Below, one piece after another: positions 1 through 35,399 of a stretch of DNA of 64,000 nucleotides. Both the position numbers and the translations under genes were made by a program. Source of the DNA: Cyprinodon diabolis (lineage: Eukaryota; Chordata; Actinopteri; Cyprinodontiformes; Cyprinodontidae); NCBI GenBank assembly GCA_030533445.1, contig CM060065.1:3205841-3269840 (forward strand), read 5' to 3'. Position 1 is the stretch's first letter; each line of letters begins with the position of its first letter. The notes below the pieces were generated by a model. It did not search any database, was not told where the DNA came from, and worked only from the letters and a program-made list of their open reading frames with translations.

Positions 1-23464
<23,464 letters not shown>

Positions 23465-23639
23465 AAGAGACAGCTTCGTGTCCCTATGACAATACTGACC
23501 TGTGAAGATCAGAGGTCTGAAGAGGTTACGAAGGGAAATCCAGGACGGTGTCAGGGAAATGGTTCCAGGTTCAGAACACAGACTAGCATAAATCCAGCAG
23601 GAGTCCGGGAACAGGTCAGGCAAACACATCAAAACGGGC

Positions 23640-24139
23640 TCAGGCAGGCTTAGAGGTCCATATGCAGCGCTCAACAGCTTAGTTCGTAGGTCTTTACTGC
23701 TAATTCCATAAACTAGCTGTTCCCTGAGCTGCTCATCCAAATTCTCACAGAACTCACAGGTTGTTGCAAGTCCTTTTAGCGCAGCCACATATTCAGCTAT
23801 AGTCTCTCCATTTTGCTGATATCGAACACTGAATGAGTAACGTTCAATTAACACACTTTTCTTTGGCACATAGAATTCCCTCAGTGCTTTTAACAAGTCT
23901 TTTAATGTGCTTTCATAGAGCTTTTTCGGTGCTAGCAAGTCTGTCATTAATGAGAAAGTCTTTGCACCGACCATGAATAAGAAAATAGCCCTTTGTTTCC
24001 CGTGATCAATTCCGTTGGCTTCCACAAACCTAGCAAATCTTTGCTCACACATCTTGAAACTTTCATTGCTTTCGTCAAAGCACAAGCCCGTTTCACTGCT
24101 GTATGCTGCCATCGTTGTGGTTGCTTCTTCTGCTTCCAA
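23640..24139 (-). pseudogene. Ty3/gypsy gag fragment
   Basis: The minus-strand frame starts at 24139 (MEAEEATTTMAAYSSETGLC) and reads through a retrotransposon Gag domain with KQRAIFLFMVGAKTFSLM, LREFYVPKKSVLIERYSFSV and LREQLVYGISSKDLRTKLLS. After about 23640 the open frame is only antisense of EFL1's 3' end, so Gag is truncated. Upstream lies a PBS-like TGGCGACGAGG (reverse of 24160-24173), then an LTR end. Confidence 0.82.
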
Positions 24140-24159
24140 AGTCCTGGTTAACTATTCCA

Positions 24160-24355
24160 CACCTCGTCGCCAGTTTGTTGTGTCCGAATGAGGTCACGCA
24201 TACAAAAAGATGGAGGCGGAGCTTAAGCTGTTGAACATTCCACTTGGCTTTATTAAACTACTGCATAATAAAATAGGTAGGCTGTCTGTGTAGTTGTGGT
24301 ACAGCATCATTCAATGTGGGAGCTCACCTTATTTCCCCCCCATCCAAACACACGG
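24160..24355 (-). mobile_element. gypsy LTR end with primer-binding site
   Basis: Read on the minus strand, sequence ending CCTCATTCGGACACAACA is followed by AACTGGCGACGAGGTGTGG, a PBS arrangement common in gypsy elements. The gag ATG at 24139 follows. The outer LTR boundary near 24355 is approximate. Confidence 0.6.
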
Positions 24356-24648
24356 CATTATGGGAACTGAAGTCCGTATACACTCTACAACCATACACAA
24401 CAGTCATCAGTGCCGATGCAAGCAGCTACGGCGTAGAGGCAGCTCTACCACCAGAACATGAAGACGGCTTAAAGCCAGTAGCATTCTGCTCCAGCAGGCT
24501 GTCGGATGCAGAGAGAAGATACTCTCAACTCGAGAAAGGGTGCTTGACAAGTGTGTGTGCGTGAATGATTTGCACGCTACATTCAGGAAATGGACATGTA
24601 CCTTCTGCAAACAGATCATAAACCAGAAATGCCAATCATAGATACACT
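24356..24648 (+). pseudogene. Ty3/gypsy RNase H fragment
   Basis: The plus frame gives ISADASSYGVEAALPPEHED, then KPVAFCSSRLSDAERRYSQL and EKGC. After a frameshift comes FARYIQEMDMYLLQTDHKPE. This is the RNase H domain of a gypsy polymerase. It points opposite to the gag piece, so the two are not one simple copy. Confidence 0.8.
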
Positions 24649-24793
24649 GTGTGCATAATTATTAGACAAATGAGTATTTCGACCTCATCATCCTTTTCAT
24701 ACATGTCCTACTCCAAGCTGTATAGGCTTGAAAGCCAACTACCAATTAAGTAGATCAGGTGGGGTGCATCACTGTAATGCGAAGGGGTGTTAT
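24645..24793 (+). mobile_element. Left end of a split Tc1-like element
   Basis: CACTGTGTGCATAATTATTA follows a TA. The next 140 bp match, in reverse, the end of the minus-strand copy near 55970-56094. The element resumes as transposase at about 26680. Confidence 0.8.
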
Positions 24794-24814
24794 GATTCTA
24801 TAGGTTCTTTTCTA

Positions 24815-25080
24815 TTCCCAGCCCGCTGGGAATTTATGTTTCTGATACTTTAAGATGTTTATTGCCCTCCCCTGTAGGGGTGGTAAAATATCTTATTTAA
24901 TCAGAAATTTGTTCAGCTGTTATATAGTGTTTATGACACACAGTCCTACTAACTGTGTGTTAGAACGATATTATGTTATTCTTATACAGTTTTCTAAGGT
25001 CCACATTTCAATAATCTATTTGCTGCTGTAAATTTGCCCATTGTGGGACAATAAAGGGATTTTCTATTCTATAAAAGGGT
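24815..25080 (+). mobile_element. L2-type retroposon end, copy 2
   Basis: It contains GACACACAGTCCTACTAACT and ends GCTGTAAATTTGCCCATTGT, then GGGACAATAAAGGGATTTTC, with a short TTCTA repeat tail. This terminus is shared with 41630-41757. It is inserted within the split Tc1 at 24645-27400. Confidence 0.7.
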
Positions 25081-25689
25081 AGAAAGGTATAAGTAAATCT
25101 AAACAATGTATGTATATGAAATATATCTGCAAAATCTCTAATATTCAACAACAAAAAATACTTAGTTAAGCATATTGTGCAAAACAGCAATAAAAAGATT
25201 AAAATCCTATCAGATTTATAGTCTCCCCCCCCCCTGCAGATCTATTAGAATCTGTCCTTAAATTACAGCCAACCCATTTACACAGTAACAGATAAAAACC
25301 TTCAGATAAATCAAACATTACCGCCACATATCTGACTCAATAACCATTAAAACAACTATTTTCATTCATTTCAGACGGAACTATTCACTGACTTGTATTA
25401 TATTAAACTGAACTTCCAATTTTCACCACTGTTCGGCGCCAAATAACCTTTCCTCTGATCACGGTTGCTTGGTCTCGCAATGAATCCTGGGATATCCAAG
25501 GATAGCGAGGATAGATCGGAGCCGTCCTTCAAATCAGGCAAAAAGAAGGACGCATTTTAAGGCCGCATAACGAGGACTCTTGGAATCCGACCAGACCTTG
25601 GCGCCGCACTATGACGTAATCGACCTTCGAATATGGCCTTCTAAGGACGCGTCCTAGGTTTTCGAACAGAGCAAATGACTGAAGTCAGA
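25081..25689. other. Repeat-like sequence between insertions in the split Tc1
   Basis: The right side (25440-25680) has CCTTCTAAGGACGCGTCCTA and GGCGCC words like those at 41118-41230 (CATCCTTCAAGGACGCGG), suggesting a shared MITE family whose ends I could not define. Confidence 0.4.
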
Positions 25690-26660
25690 GGGGTGGAATG
25701 TATTCTTCTTCAATTGATTTTTAGTGGCGGTTGACAAACAACATTTTGGTGCATTACCGCCACCAACCAGTAAGGAGTGTGGACCAAGACTAACAAGCTC
25801 AAAAAAAGAAAAAAATTGTAGTTTCCTTTCCTAAACTCTTCTTCCCAACCAGTAACGAAACCAAAATTTATAACTTGTCTCAAAAGAATCTTTTTTTTTT
25901 TAATGTTTACAATGTTTAATTGTTCCTTTTCCTGTTTAAGACACCTCAACAATTCTAGTCTTTGTAATATTTCCTACAATTATATATTACATGTTCTATC
26001 GTCTCACTTTCCCCACAGAAATCACATCTTCCTGATTCATGTTTTCTCATTATAAGTAATGTTGAGTTAAGTCATGTGTGCCCCAACCTTAATCAAGTTC
26101 TCATCCTTTCCTGGATTCTGTTTCTTCCAATACTTCTTCTGATTTCTCCAGCCTTCCCTTATATTCTATAAAGTCATCTTACTCTTATATCTTCTTCCCA
26201 CATTTTTTGCCATTTTTAATAATTTTCTTCCTGATTATGCTTTTAATTTTTGCTTTACTAATTGCAACTCTTAATATCAATTTCACTCCTATTTGTAGAT
26301 TATTTTGCTTTTTTATCAGCCGTTTCATTTCCCTTTAGCCCAATATGTGCAGAAACCCAAAGAAAATCTACCATTAATCCCATCATCTGAATGCGATAAA
26401 GTATTTGTTGAATTTCTAATAATATATCAGGATGACTGTCTGAATGGTTTCTTTGTAGACTGATTAATGATGAACTAGAATCCGAGCAAATCACGGCTCT
26501 TAATGGTTTGATCTCCTCCATCCATTCTACTGCCAGCATCAGTGCTATCATTTCTGCAGTATAATTTGATTTTGAATTCTGGAACTGGGATGGCATGTCA
26601 GCAGGACCAAGACTTATTATAGGAAGCCAGCTGATGTAGGGAACCAATCAAAGCAAGATC
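25690..26660 (-). pseudogene. 5'-truncated LINE with RNase H domain (I/Nimb type)
   Basis: The minus frame 26647-26300 encodes an RNase H domain: YTAEMIALMLAVEWMEEIKP, AVICSDSSSSLISLQ, then FLWVSAHIGLKGNETADKKA. Below it lies the element's 3' region and, at 25690-25790, the terminus with GGTGGCGGTAATGCACC-like sequence and a GAA/TTC-rich end. The same 3' terminus ends the plus-strand element at 35507. Confidence 0.83.
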
Positions 26661-26679
26661 CAAATTAGAGATCTGCCTC

Positions 26680-27400
26680 CCACTCTATACTGCCAGATAA
26701 GGAAAGCCGAAAAAGGCCACTTTTGAAAAAAACACACAAGATGTCAAGATTGAGCCAAGAAATATCTGAAGGCTGATTTCTTCAAGGTGTTTTGGTCTGA
26801 TGAAATGAGAGTGAGTCTTAATGGGCCAGATAGATGGGCACCAGGCTGGATCAGTAAAGGGCAGCAAGTTCCTCATCAACTCAGACGCCAGCAAGGTGGA
26901 GGTGATGAGCTTGTGGGACCTTTTCAGGTTGATGATGGAGTCAAGATCAACTCCCAAACCTACTGCCAGTTTCTGGAAGACACCTTCTTCAAACTGTGGT
27001 ACAAGAAGAAGTCGCCATCATTCCAGAAAAACCTGATATTCCTGCAGGACAATGGTCCGTCACACGCATCAGAATACACCACAGCCTGGTGAGAAGGCCC
27101 CCTAGTTCACCTGATCTGAACCCCATGGAGAACCTGTGGTCCTTCATGATATGTGAGATCTACAGTGTCTGGGAGGCTGTGGTGGCTGCTGCACGCAATG
27201 AGGATCACAAACAGATCAAGACACTGACAGAATCTATGGATGGAAGGATTTAGAGCGTCATGGTGGAGAGAGGTGGCTATAGTGGTCACTGATTTTTTGT
27301 TTTCGAATGTTGCAAATTATTTATTTCTGAATTTTGAGTAGTTATATTGGTTTACCTGGTGAAAATAAACAAGTGAGATGGATATATATTAGTTTTTGAA
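26680..27400 (+). pseudogene. Split Tc1-like transposase, C-terminal part
   Basis: The words FWSDEMRVSLNGPDRWAPGW, FLQDNGPSHASEYTTAW and [15 protein letters not shown] carry the D, D and E positions of a Tc1/mariner catalytic core, across two frames. CAGGTAAACCAATATAACTA-type tail sequence (reversed) matches the minus copy at 54880. It is dead and is followed directly by the I-type LINE. Confidence 0.82.
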
Positions 27401-28035
27401 GAATGTAAGGAAAGTATGCAGGATAAATGTTGTAATTGTGGTGGCCAACACAGGGTTACAGTTGGTGGTTGCGAAGTAAAAGGGCTGTAGAAATACAGCA
27501 GGCTAAAACAACATAACAACATAAGTTATGCAGAAGCAGTGAAGAAAGTGCAAGGACAGAGAGTAAGGGTGGATACCGACAATGTTATCCAGGTGTTGAG
27601 AATAGAACCAGGTCAAACAGGTAAAACAAATACAGAGCTCTCAGTGGAGAAGATTATTTTAGCATGTGATCAACTGTACTGATCAAGTTAAACACAAAAC
27701 AGAGACAATTAAAATAATAGTTAAGGGAGCTGAGAAGTTTTGGGGCATAAAAGATGTATCTTGGAAACATATCAAAACAAGAGTTGAAGCAGATGGAAAA
27801 TTGGGAGGCCCAGGTGAAAAGGCAAACTGGTTATTGTACAGTGGAATGTAATAAGCTTAATAGCAAATGGCCAGGAGTTTCAGGGATTTATTAAAAAAAT
27901 TGAAAAATAAACCAGAACTCATATGTGTTCAAAGAACATGGCTTAAACCAGAATTAGAGTTTGTTATAAAAGGATATGATCGCATCAGTAGAGACAGAGG
28001 TTAGGGTAATGGAGGAGAATGTATAATGTTGATAA

Positions 28036-28720
28036 TGTTAGGTTCCTGTTTCTGTTATGTTTTTCTTTTGGTATTCAGTTTTGCTTTGCTGTTTGTTTTA
28101 TAGGTTTTGATGGTTTAATTCTTATTTAGTTGTGTTCCTTGGGTTTTTCTCAGTTACTGTCTTAGTCTTGGTTCTGTTATATTTTCTTTTTAGTGTTCAG
28201 TTTTGCTTTACTCCTTGTTTTATAGTCTTAGTGGTTTAATTCTTATTTTGTTCTTTCTGGTTATTTCCAGTTCTCAGGTTTTTATTTGCTGCCCTCTTGA
28301 GTTCTCCCTTTTCTCTTGCTCCTTTTTATTTCTGCTCTGCTCACACCTGCTCCTAATCTGCTCGTTAACCCTCTCTTTGTTTCAGTCTCCTACAAATACT
28401 GTCTCTGTTCGGTTCTTCTTTGCTGGTCTAACCTCATCAGTCTTCCTCCTACTCGTCTCTCTGAGCCTTCCTTCTGGTTACAGTTCTTTCCCTGATGACT
28501 CCTAGGTTTTTGGTAAAGTTGGACTTGTGTTTTCTTTTTTTATGATCTCTGACTTTTTGGACTCCTGGTTTCTCGTTTGTTTTTGGACTTTATTTTCCTT
28601 TGGTATTTGGATTCCTGTTGCCTGTGGGTTTGGACTTTGTTTTTCTGTTCTCTTCATTAAATCAACTAAAAATTCACCTCTGCCTGCCTCTGCTTTTGGG
28701 TCCACAAACAAACACTGACA
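28036..28720. mobile_element. Solo LTR inside the LINE endonuclease
   Basis: It begins TGTTAGGTTCC and ends AACACTGACA. The flanks GATAA (28031-28035) and GATGA (28721-28725) match at 4 of 5. The LINE endonuclease reading continues across it. It is T-rich with no coding region. Confidence 0.72.
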
Positions 28721-28932
28721 GATGAAACAAGGAAAGCAATATAGAATTTTAGTGAAAGGAAAAGAGTTGGAATGTGTAACAATTGAAGTCTGGACTAAAG
28801 AAGGAAATATCAAAGTTGTTAACTTTTACAGTCCATGTAATAAATTATCATTAGAGTTGCTGGAGGAACTGTTGATACATTTAGTAGGGAAGGTGATTTG
28901 TTGTGGGGATTTTAATGCTTATATGTATTATG

Positions 28933-29607
28933 AAATTTAGGCAGGATCGGGGATGAGTCGGCAATAAAGATGAACTGTTTCTGCTAGAATTAAAATGTGT
29001 CGTTTTATTCTGCCACAGAAAACAGCAAAGCAAGCACATCAATCAAGGCACGATGCTGAATACAAATCATATTGTCTCAATACAACTTATATTGTCCCCC
29101 TACGGTGACACAAGGATCGGAGGGCCGGTCGATCCTGGCAGGGCAGCAACCCGCGCAGCTAGGCGTCCGTACTCAACCCTAGCAGACCCCGCCGATGTCA
29201 ACAAGCCCCCCCACCATTTATGCCACACTTCAAAGTAAAATCTTTCACCCAATCAGGAAAAGTGACCGCTCCCTCTCACGCCGGGAGCGCATGATTACAG
29301 AAACCAGAACATGGAACCGGCATCCCCCGAACCTACCCAGGGCTCGTGGACAGCCGAAACCAAAAACAAAATTACAAAAACAAGTAACATCATGCCCAGT
29401 ACCTGGTACCAATCACTGCTTCATCTGTGTTACCTCCCCAGAGCTCATTATGCCCAGGATCTGTTCCCCAGAGCTCATGGACACAGCGTAAAAAAACATG
29501 TTCCTGCTTCGATACAAACTTACATAAAAAGAGTGCTTCATTTATGATACAAAACTTGTATGATTGTCAAAGAACATAAAATATAAAACCCATATATCGC
29601 CATAGTA
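28933..29607. mobile_element. Unclassified 675-bp insertion in the LINE endonuclease
   Basis: TATTATG at 28926-28932 recurs at 29608-29614, and the LINE sequence resumes there. The insert starts AAATTTAGGCAGGATCGGGG and is C/A-rich in the middle. No terminal inverted repeat or coding domain is seen. A retroposon or solo LTR with ragged ends is possible. Confidence 0.6.
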
Positions 29608-30296
29608 TATTATGGGATAACTATAATGACGCTAATGAGATGGTGATTTAGGAGGTGATGGAGATAACAAATTTAGTATATTTAAATGATGGAAGGGGAA
29701 CAAGATTTAAGAGCTGCTACAGAAGCAGCACTAGATCTCACATTAGTATCACATTCATTAGCAGGAATTTGTACATGAGAAGTAGTCAGAGGAACAACAG
29801 TAGGAATTGACCGTTATCCTATAGTAACACTATAGGAGGATGGAGTCTAGAGGAATATGGAACCGTAGGGTTGAAGAAATGGTAATTTAGTACTGCTGAT
29901 TGGGATAAATTTAGGAATATTAGTGATCAAGAAATGGAGAAAATGTATAGAAATGAAGATGTTGAAAATTTTAATGTTTCATTTTGTAGAGTTGTTCTAG
30001 AAATCCGTGAAGAAATCAGGTCAGCAATAAAATCTGGAAATAAAACTTTTAAATCATTAAAAAGGAATGACTGTTTTCAAAATCTTATAGATTATAAAAA
30101 CGTACAAGCAAATGTAAGGAGAACCATTAAAAAGTGCAAAGAAAGAATAGTGGAGGAAATTTAGTTGCTCAGTAGGGAGGGAGACAGACATTGCAGTCAG
30201 CACCAGGAAACGATCAGATTTGTTACGTAATAACAAACCGACTCAGTGAAGATTCAAATGATGTATTACTAGAGCTCTATAATAAAGTTTGGGAGG

Positions 30297-31145
30297 ATGG
30301 GAAACTGCCTCAGAGTGGTGCCAATTCTCAAACCAGGAAAAGATTCTTTTAACCCAGGAAATTACAGACCAATCACTTTAACATCAAATATATACAAGAT
30401 AATGGAGAAAATGATAAATGAAAGGCTAACATACTATATGGGAAAAAAGGGATATATAGCCAAATACCAAAGTGGTTTTAGGAAAGGAAGAAATAAAATG
30501 GATCCAGCTGTCTGTTTAGAACATGAAATTAGAAAGGCACAAGTTAACAAAGAAAGTGTTGAGGCTGTCTTCTTTGACATAGAGAAGGCATACCATATGA
30601 TGTGGAGAGAAGGATTGGTAATTAGACTGTGTCAATTGGGTGTCAAAGGACCAATATATAGATGGATTAAGGAGTTTTTACAAGGAAAATTAATACAAGT
30701 TAGAATAGGGAAGAATTACTTGAGGAAATATATTATAGAGAACGGAACACCTCAAGGGAGTATAGTGAGTCCTTTATTATTCTCCATATTAATTAATGAT
30801 GTTTTCAGGGAACTAGGGAATGGGATGGGGTTTTCTCTTTTTGCGGACGATGGGGCAATTTGGAAGAGGGGAAGAAATCTGAAATTTATCGTTAAAAAGC
30901 TACAGGATGCTTTTACAGAAATAGAAGAGTGTTCATTTAAATGGGGGTTTAAATTCTCAGTGGAAAAGACAAAGACAAGGATTTTTACAAAGAAAAGAAT
31001 TAGTACTGATGTAAAACTAAAGCTGTATAATCAAGAATTAGAAAGAGTAAAACAATTTAAGTTCTTGGGGTTATGGTTTGATGAGGGAATAACATGGAGA
31101 ATACATATCCAGAAAATACTGGACAAATGTAGGAAGGTGTTAAAT
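30297..31145 (+). pseudogene. LINE reverse transcriptase (5' part before hAT insertion)
   Basis: The open frame reads PILKPGKDSFNPGNYRPITL, then YQSGFRKGRNKMD, the first catalytic aspartate in FFDIEKAYHMMWREG, NGTPQGSIVSPLLFSILIND and a modified active site FADDGAIWKR (FADD in place of YADD). The thumb begins KFLGLWFDEGITWRIHIQKI. The frame is then cut by the hAT element at 31146 and resumes at 33910. Upstream endonuclease frames are broken, so no complete protein is made. Confidence 0.9.
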
Positions 31146-33909
31146 CAGGCATGTCAAACTCAGTTTGGCTCTGGGGCCGGATCCAGACTTTCTGTTCTCA
31201 GGTGGGCCGGATCAGTAAAAGAATGTCAACTCCAACTATTTAGCTTTGTTTTTCAGTACTATGCTTTATCATTCAGCCTACATTTGTAGCCTACCCTACA
31301 TATTATAATCACGGATGACAAGGGATCTTTTCTAAGCACAACACAAACAATGGAGAAAAAAAAAGATTTTCATGTTTGGCATTGAATGTGTTAACAACTG
31401 GTTTATTTTAACAGTTGAGTGAATGCAGTTTTACACCTGAACCAACTCACCACACTAAACAAACTCAAGTGGGAGCTATGAAAAAAAATGTTTTGCCTTA
31501 ACTGTCATACTGCTTTGAAATAATAATAAATAAAAATACAAAATAAAAGTTTTAGCAGTGCATGGGCAATAAGATTAGACTACATCAGCTCAAACTACTA
31601 GGCTGGGCCTACTGAAGCTGAGAATATACTGCACAATATTAATTGTCTTTAATATGAAACCAGATTAATCTTATTTTTAATGATCTTTATTCATGAGTGC
31701 AAACAAATGTCGTGTCATCACACTTTTTTCTCTCTCTCACTGCACTCCTGCAGTCTACTTGCTGCTGCTGGCTCCTGTAACTTGGCATTTTTTTGCCTTT
31801 ACAAGTGCGTCGATATCAGGTGTCAAATCCTGAGTAGCAGCACATTTAACAATGTCATTCAAGTGTTCATTTGTTAACCTTGAGCGCTGCTTTGTTTTAT
31901 TATTGTTCATCACGGAGAACACCTGTTCACAAAGATAAGTAGTCCCAAACATGGAGAGAACCTTTGCAGCCATGGCTGTTAATCTGGGGTAACCTGGCAC
32001 AAGATACGGATAAAACGTATCCAATCCCACGGACCCAAATTTATCCTTCATAGCGGAATCGTGCTGCAAGTCAATAAGCTCGAGCTGAATGTCAGCTGGC
32101 ACATCAGAAGGCTTCACTGTAAATGGTGAGCGAAAAAAGCCGAACTTGTTCTCAATTTCACTGAAAACCTGAAACCTCCGTTTAAACTCTTGCAGCAAAT
32201 CTGTTGTCTTTATATTTATCCAAATCGGGACGATCCGGTGCCTTCGGACGCACAGCTGTGTGACATGAGAAGTGCGTGGTGTCACCGCTGGATAGCTGCG
32301 TCTCCCACAGTGACAGTTTCATCTTGAACGCACTTATGCTGTCGTAATATTGAGTGACAACTCTGTTTCGGCCCTGCAATGTAGTGTTAAGTGTATTCAA
32401 GTGTTGTGTAATATCAACCATGAAGGCAAGATCCTGCACCCATTCCTTGCATTGAAGTTGCTTTACTGGACGCCCCTTCTTCTCCATAAACTGTCCAATT
32501 TCGCCTCGTAGCTCAAAGAAGCGCTTGAGTACTGTACCTCTGCTTAACCAGCGCACGTCAGTGTGGTATGGTAGGCCAGCATGAATGTCATGATCACTGA
32601 GAAATGAGTCAAACTGGCGGTGATTTAGACCGCGAGCTCTGATGAAATTGACAGTTTTCACAACCACGCTCATAACATGGTCCATTTGCAGTGTTTTGCA
32701 ACATAACGCCTCCTGGTGCAAAATACAGTGAAATGCCCAAAACTCCTGTCCTCCATTTGCGGTCTGTACTTTGTCACGGAATTTTGTGGCAACGCTTGGC
32801 TTTCTCCCCACCATTGATGGCGCACCGTCGGTCGCCAGGCTCAGAGCACGGGACCAGTCCGCCTCCACCTTGTCCAGCGCTCTCGTTGGAAATGTCATCT
32901 GCTGTTGTGGTGTCATTAATGGGCACCAATTCAAGCAGCTCCTCGGTGATGGTCAAAGTTTCATCAACACCTCTAATGAATATGGCCAGCTGAGCAATAT
33001 CTGTGACATCGGTGCTCTCATCTATTGCATTTGAAAATGCGATAAATGATTTGATTTTCTCTTTCAATTGGCTGCTCAAGTCACTTGAGAGTTCTGTCAC
33101 CCGATCTGCGACAGTGTGCCTCGTTAGACTAATATTGGCAAAGGTAGGTCTCTTTTCAGGGCACACGACTTCTGCAGCCTTCAGCATGCATGTTTTAACA
33201 AACTCCCCATCAGCAAATGGCTTGGATGCCTGCGCCAGCTCGTTGGCAATAATGTAGCTAGCCCTTACAGCCCCATCAGCGATATCGCGGCTGCACGTAA
33301 AAGCAGACTGCTTTTTCTTCAGACCAGCGACCAATTTGTTTACCTCGTCTTTTCTTATTTGTCCTTTCAAGTGGTCATACTTGTCTTTATGATGAGTCTC
33401 GTAGTGGCGCCGAATATTAAACTCTTTGAACACTGCAACTTGCTGATTACAAACCAAGCACACTGGTTTTGCACTCACTTCTGTGAATAAATAATTCTCA
33501 GTCCATTTTTCCTGGAAAACCCTGCACTCCGTGTCCACTTTTCTTTTTTTTGACAGTGCCATTTTGGGAAGGGTGTGTTAACCGATAACTTGTTTAGTAG
33601 TAGTGGTGAATGGTGAAGCAAGCTTGCCGGTTTATTTCTAGTTGGACACATAACGTTGCAAATGTTTATTTCCTGGTACTAACTCGTGTCAGTGCCGCAT
33701 GCTGGACGTGAGCTCTTTTACACATTTACTGCCGTCTAGCGGCCGGAGGGAGCATTTGAGTTGTATTTATTTTAAAGAATCATAACTTTTGATAGAAATG
33801 AGCTAGTGACTCGCTTCTTTTTTTGACATACTCAGAAATTTATGACGGGCCAGATTAAATCATCCAACGGGCCGGGTCCGGCCCGTGGGCCGTATGTTTG
33901 ACATGCCTG
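31146..33909 (-). mobile_element. hAT-Charlie8-type transposon, near full length
   Basis: It starts CAGGCATGTCAAAC and ends with the exact reverse complement GTTTGACATGCCTG. The 8-bp duplication TGTTAAAT is perfect (31138-31145 and 33910-33917). The 2764-bp element carries a minus-strand transposase. The GGCCGG-rich subterminal parts on both ends are also inverted. Confidence 0.94.
31755..33562 (-). pseudogene. hAT transposase (Charlie8/GTF2IRD2-like), two frameshifts
   Basis: Start at 33562 (MALSKKRKVDTECRVFQEKW). A BED-like zinc finger follows (CLVCNQQ...IRRHYETHH). Then come RNase H-like core words (AFSNAIDESTDVTDIAQLAI, LSLATDGAPSMVGRKP, FHCILHQEALCCKTL, HTDVRWLSRGTVLKRFFELR) and the C-terminal hAT dimerisation part (LSMFGTTYLCEQVFSVMNNN). 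The frame changes near 32880 and near 32220, giving three overlapping frames. The human gene GTF2IRD2 carries a domain derived from this transposon family. Otherwise little degraded, so the insertion is probably not ancient. Confidence 0.9.
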
Positions 33910-35105
33910 TGTTAAATGTTATGAGATGTTTGGTGGGAAGTGATTGGGGAGCTGACAGAAAAGCATTGAAGGCAATTTACTGTGGATTAATTAGATCAGT
34001 ACTGGATTATGGTTCTGTGATGTATGAATCAGCATCAAGTTCATCTCTAAGAACGTTAGACAACATTCAGTCTCAAGCTTTGAGATTATGTACAGGGGCT
34101 TTTAAAGCAACTCCAACGGCAGCACTACAGGTGGAAATTGGAGAAATGCCTCTTAAGTTAAGAAGAATTCAGTTATCTCTGACCTATTGGGCTAATTTAC
34201 AGAGTCACAGTGAAGATCATCCTGCACAAAGCACTTTAACATCTTGTTGGGAAATGGAGAAGAGGGAGAGTAAAAGCTTTGGGTGGACAGTTAAACAAAA
34301 AGCACTGGAGTTAGAAATAACTGATTTAAAGTTCAGTCCAACAGTAGCACTGCCAGCAATAGCACCTTGGATTCTACCTGAAGCTAAAGTAGATCTGACA
34401 CTATTAGAAAAGGAAAACAAGGTCAGGGGGTTTATTTTGAATTCACATACAATACGGGAATATATTAATAGTTACTATAGCTTCATTCAGATCTATACAG
34501 ATGCATCAAAAAGTTTAGATAGGAGTATCTTTCATTGTTCCAGAGTTTCATATAACAGTAGGAAAGAGGAGCAGTGATAATATCTCAGTACACACAGGAG
34601 AAATGCTAGCAAGTCTGTTTGCAGGGCAATGGTAGAGGAAATAAGACCACTGAGAGGAATTATTTGTTCAGATTCATCTTCTTCAATAATTAGTTTACAG
34701 AGAAGTCACTCAGATAGCAGAGCAGATATTTTGATAGAAATCCAGCAAACATTATATAGAATTTAAATGATGGGCATTGCAGTCATTTTTTTATGGGTAC
34801 CAGCACACAGGGGAGTTAAAGGAAATGAAATGGCAGATAAGGCTGCAAAGGAGGCTACAACAAGAGAAGCCATAGATCTGTCAGTTAAAATGAGTAAGAT
34901 GGAAATAAAGAGCATTATTAAACAGAAGATGAAGGAAAGGTGGCAAAAGCAATGGGAGGAAGAGAAGAAAGGACGATGGTTTTACATGATTCAGAGGAGA
35001 GTGGCAGAAATGAGATGTGCAGGGAGGAACAGAAGAGAGGAAACGATTATATCAAGACTTAGATTTGGGCATGCAGGATTAATTATTAGAAATAGGTCAA
35101 CATAA
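33910..35105 (+). pseudogene. LINE reverse transcriptase end and RNase H (after hAT insertion)
   Basis: The reading continues from the broken thumb: LKAIYCGLIRSVLDYGSVMY, LRTLDNIQSQALRLCTGAFK, ALQVEIGEMPLKLRRIQLSL. RNase H words YTDASKSLDRS and FLWVPAHRGVKGNEMADKAA follow after frameshifts near 34575. A C-terminal CCHC-like stretch (CEYCEQQEAVEHVMVHC near 35115) lies in another frame. This is the 3' half of the element at 27400-35507. Confidence 0.87.
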
Positions 35106-35399
35106 CAATAGCAGATGTGAATACTGTGAGCAACAAGAGGCAGTTGAACACGTCATGGTACACTGTAGGAAGTATGAAAGAGAAAGGAAAGAAATGATTC
35201 AAAGTCTAAAAATGGAAAGAATACAATTTGATTTAATAGAAATACTTAGAAAAAACTCAAGAGATAAGTGCTATGTAATTGTTTTTCATTATTTTAGATT
35301 AATAAATGTAATTGAGAGGATCTGAATCTTATTTTGGCTTTGTTGATATTGTTTTGTTAATTTTATTGTGACTTGTTTGTTTAGTATAGATTAGTAGCC

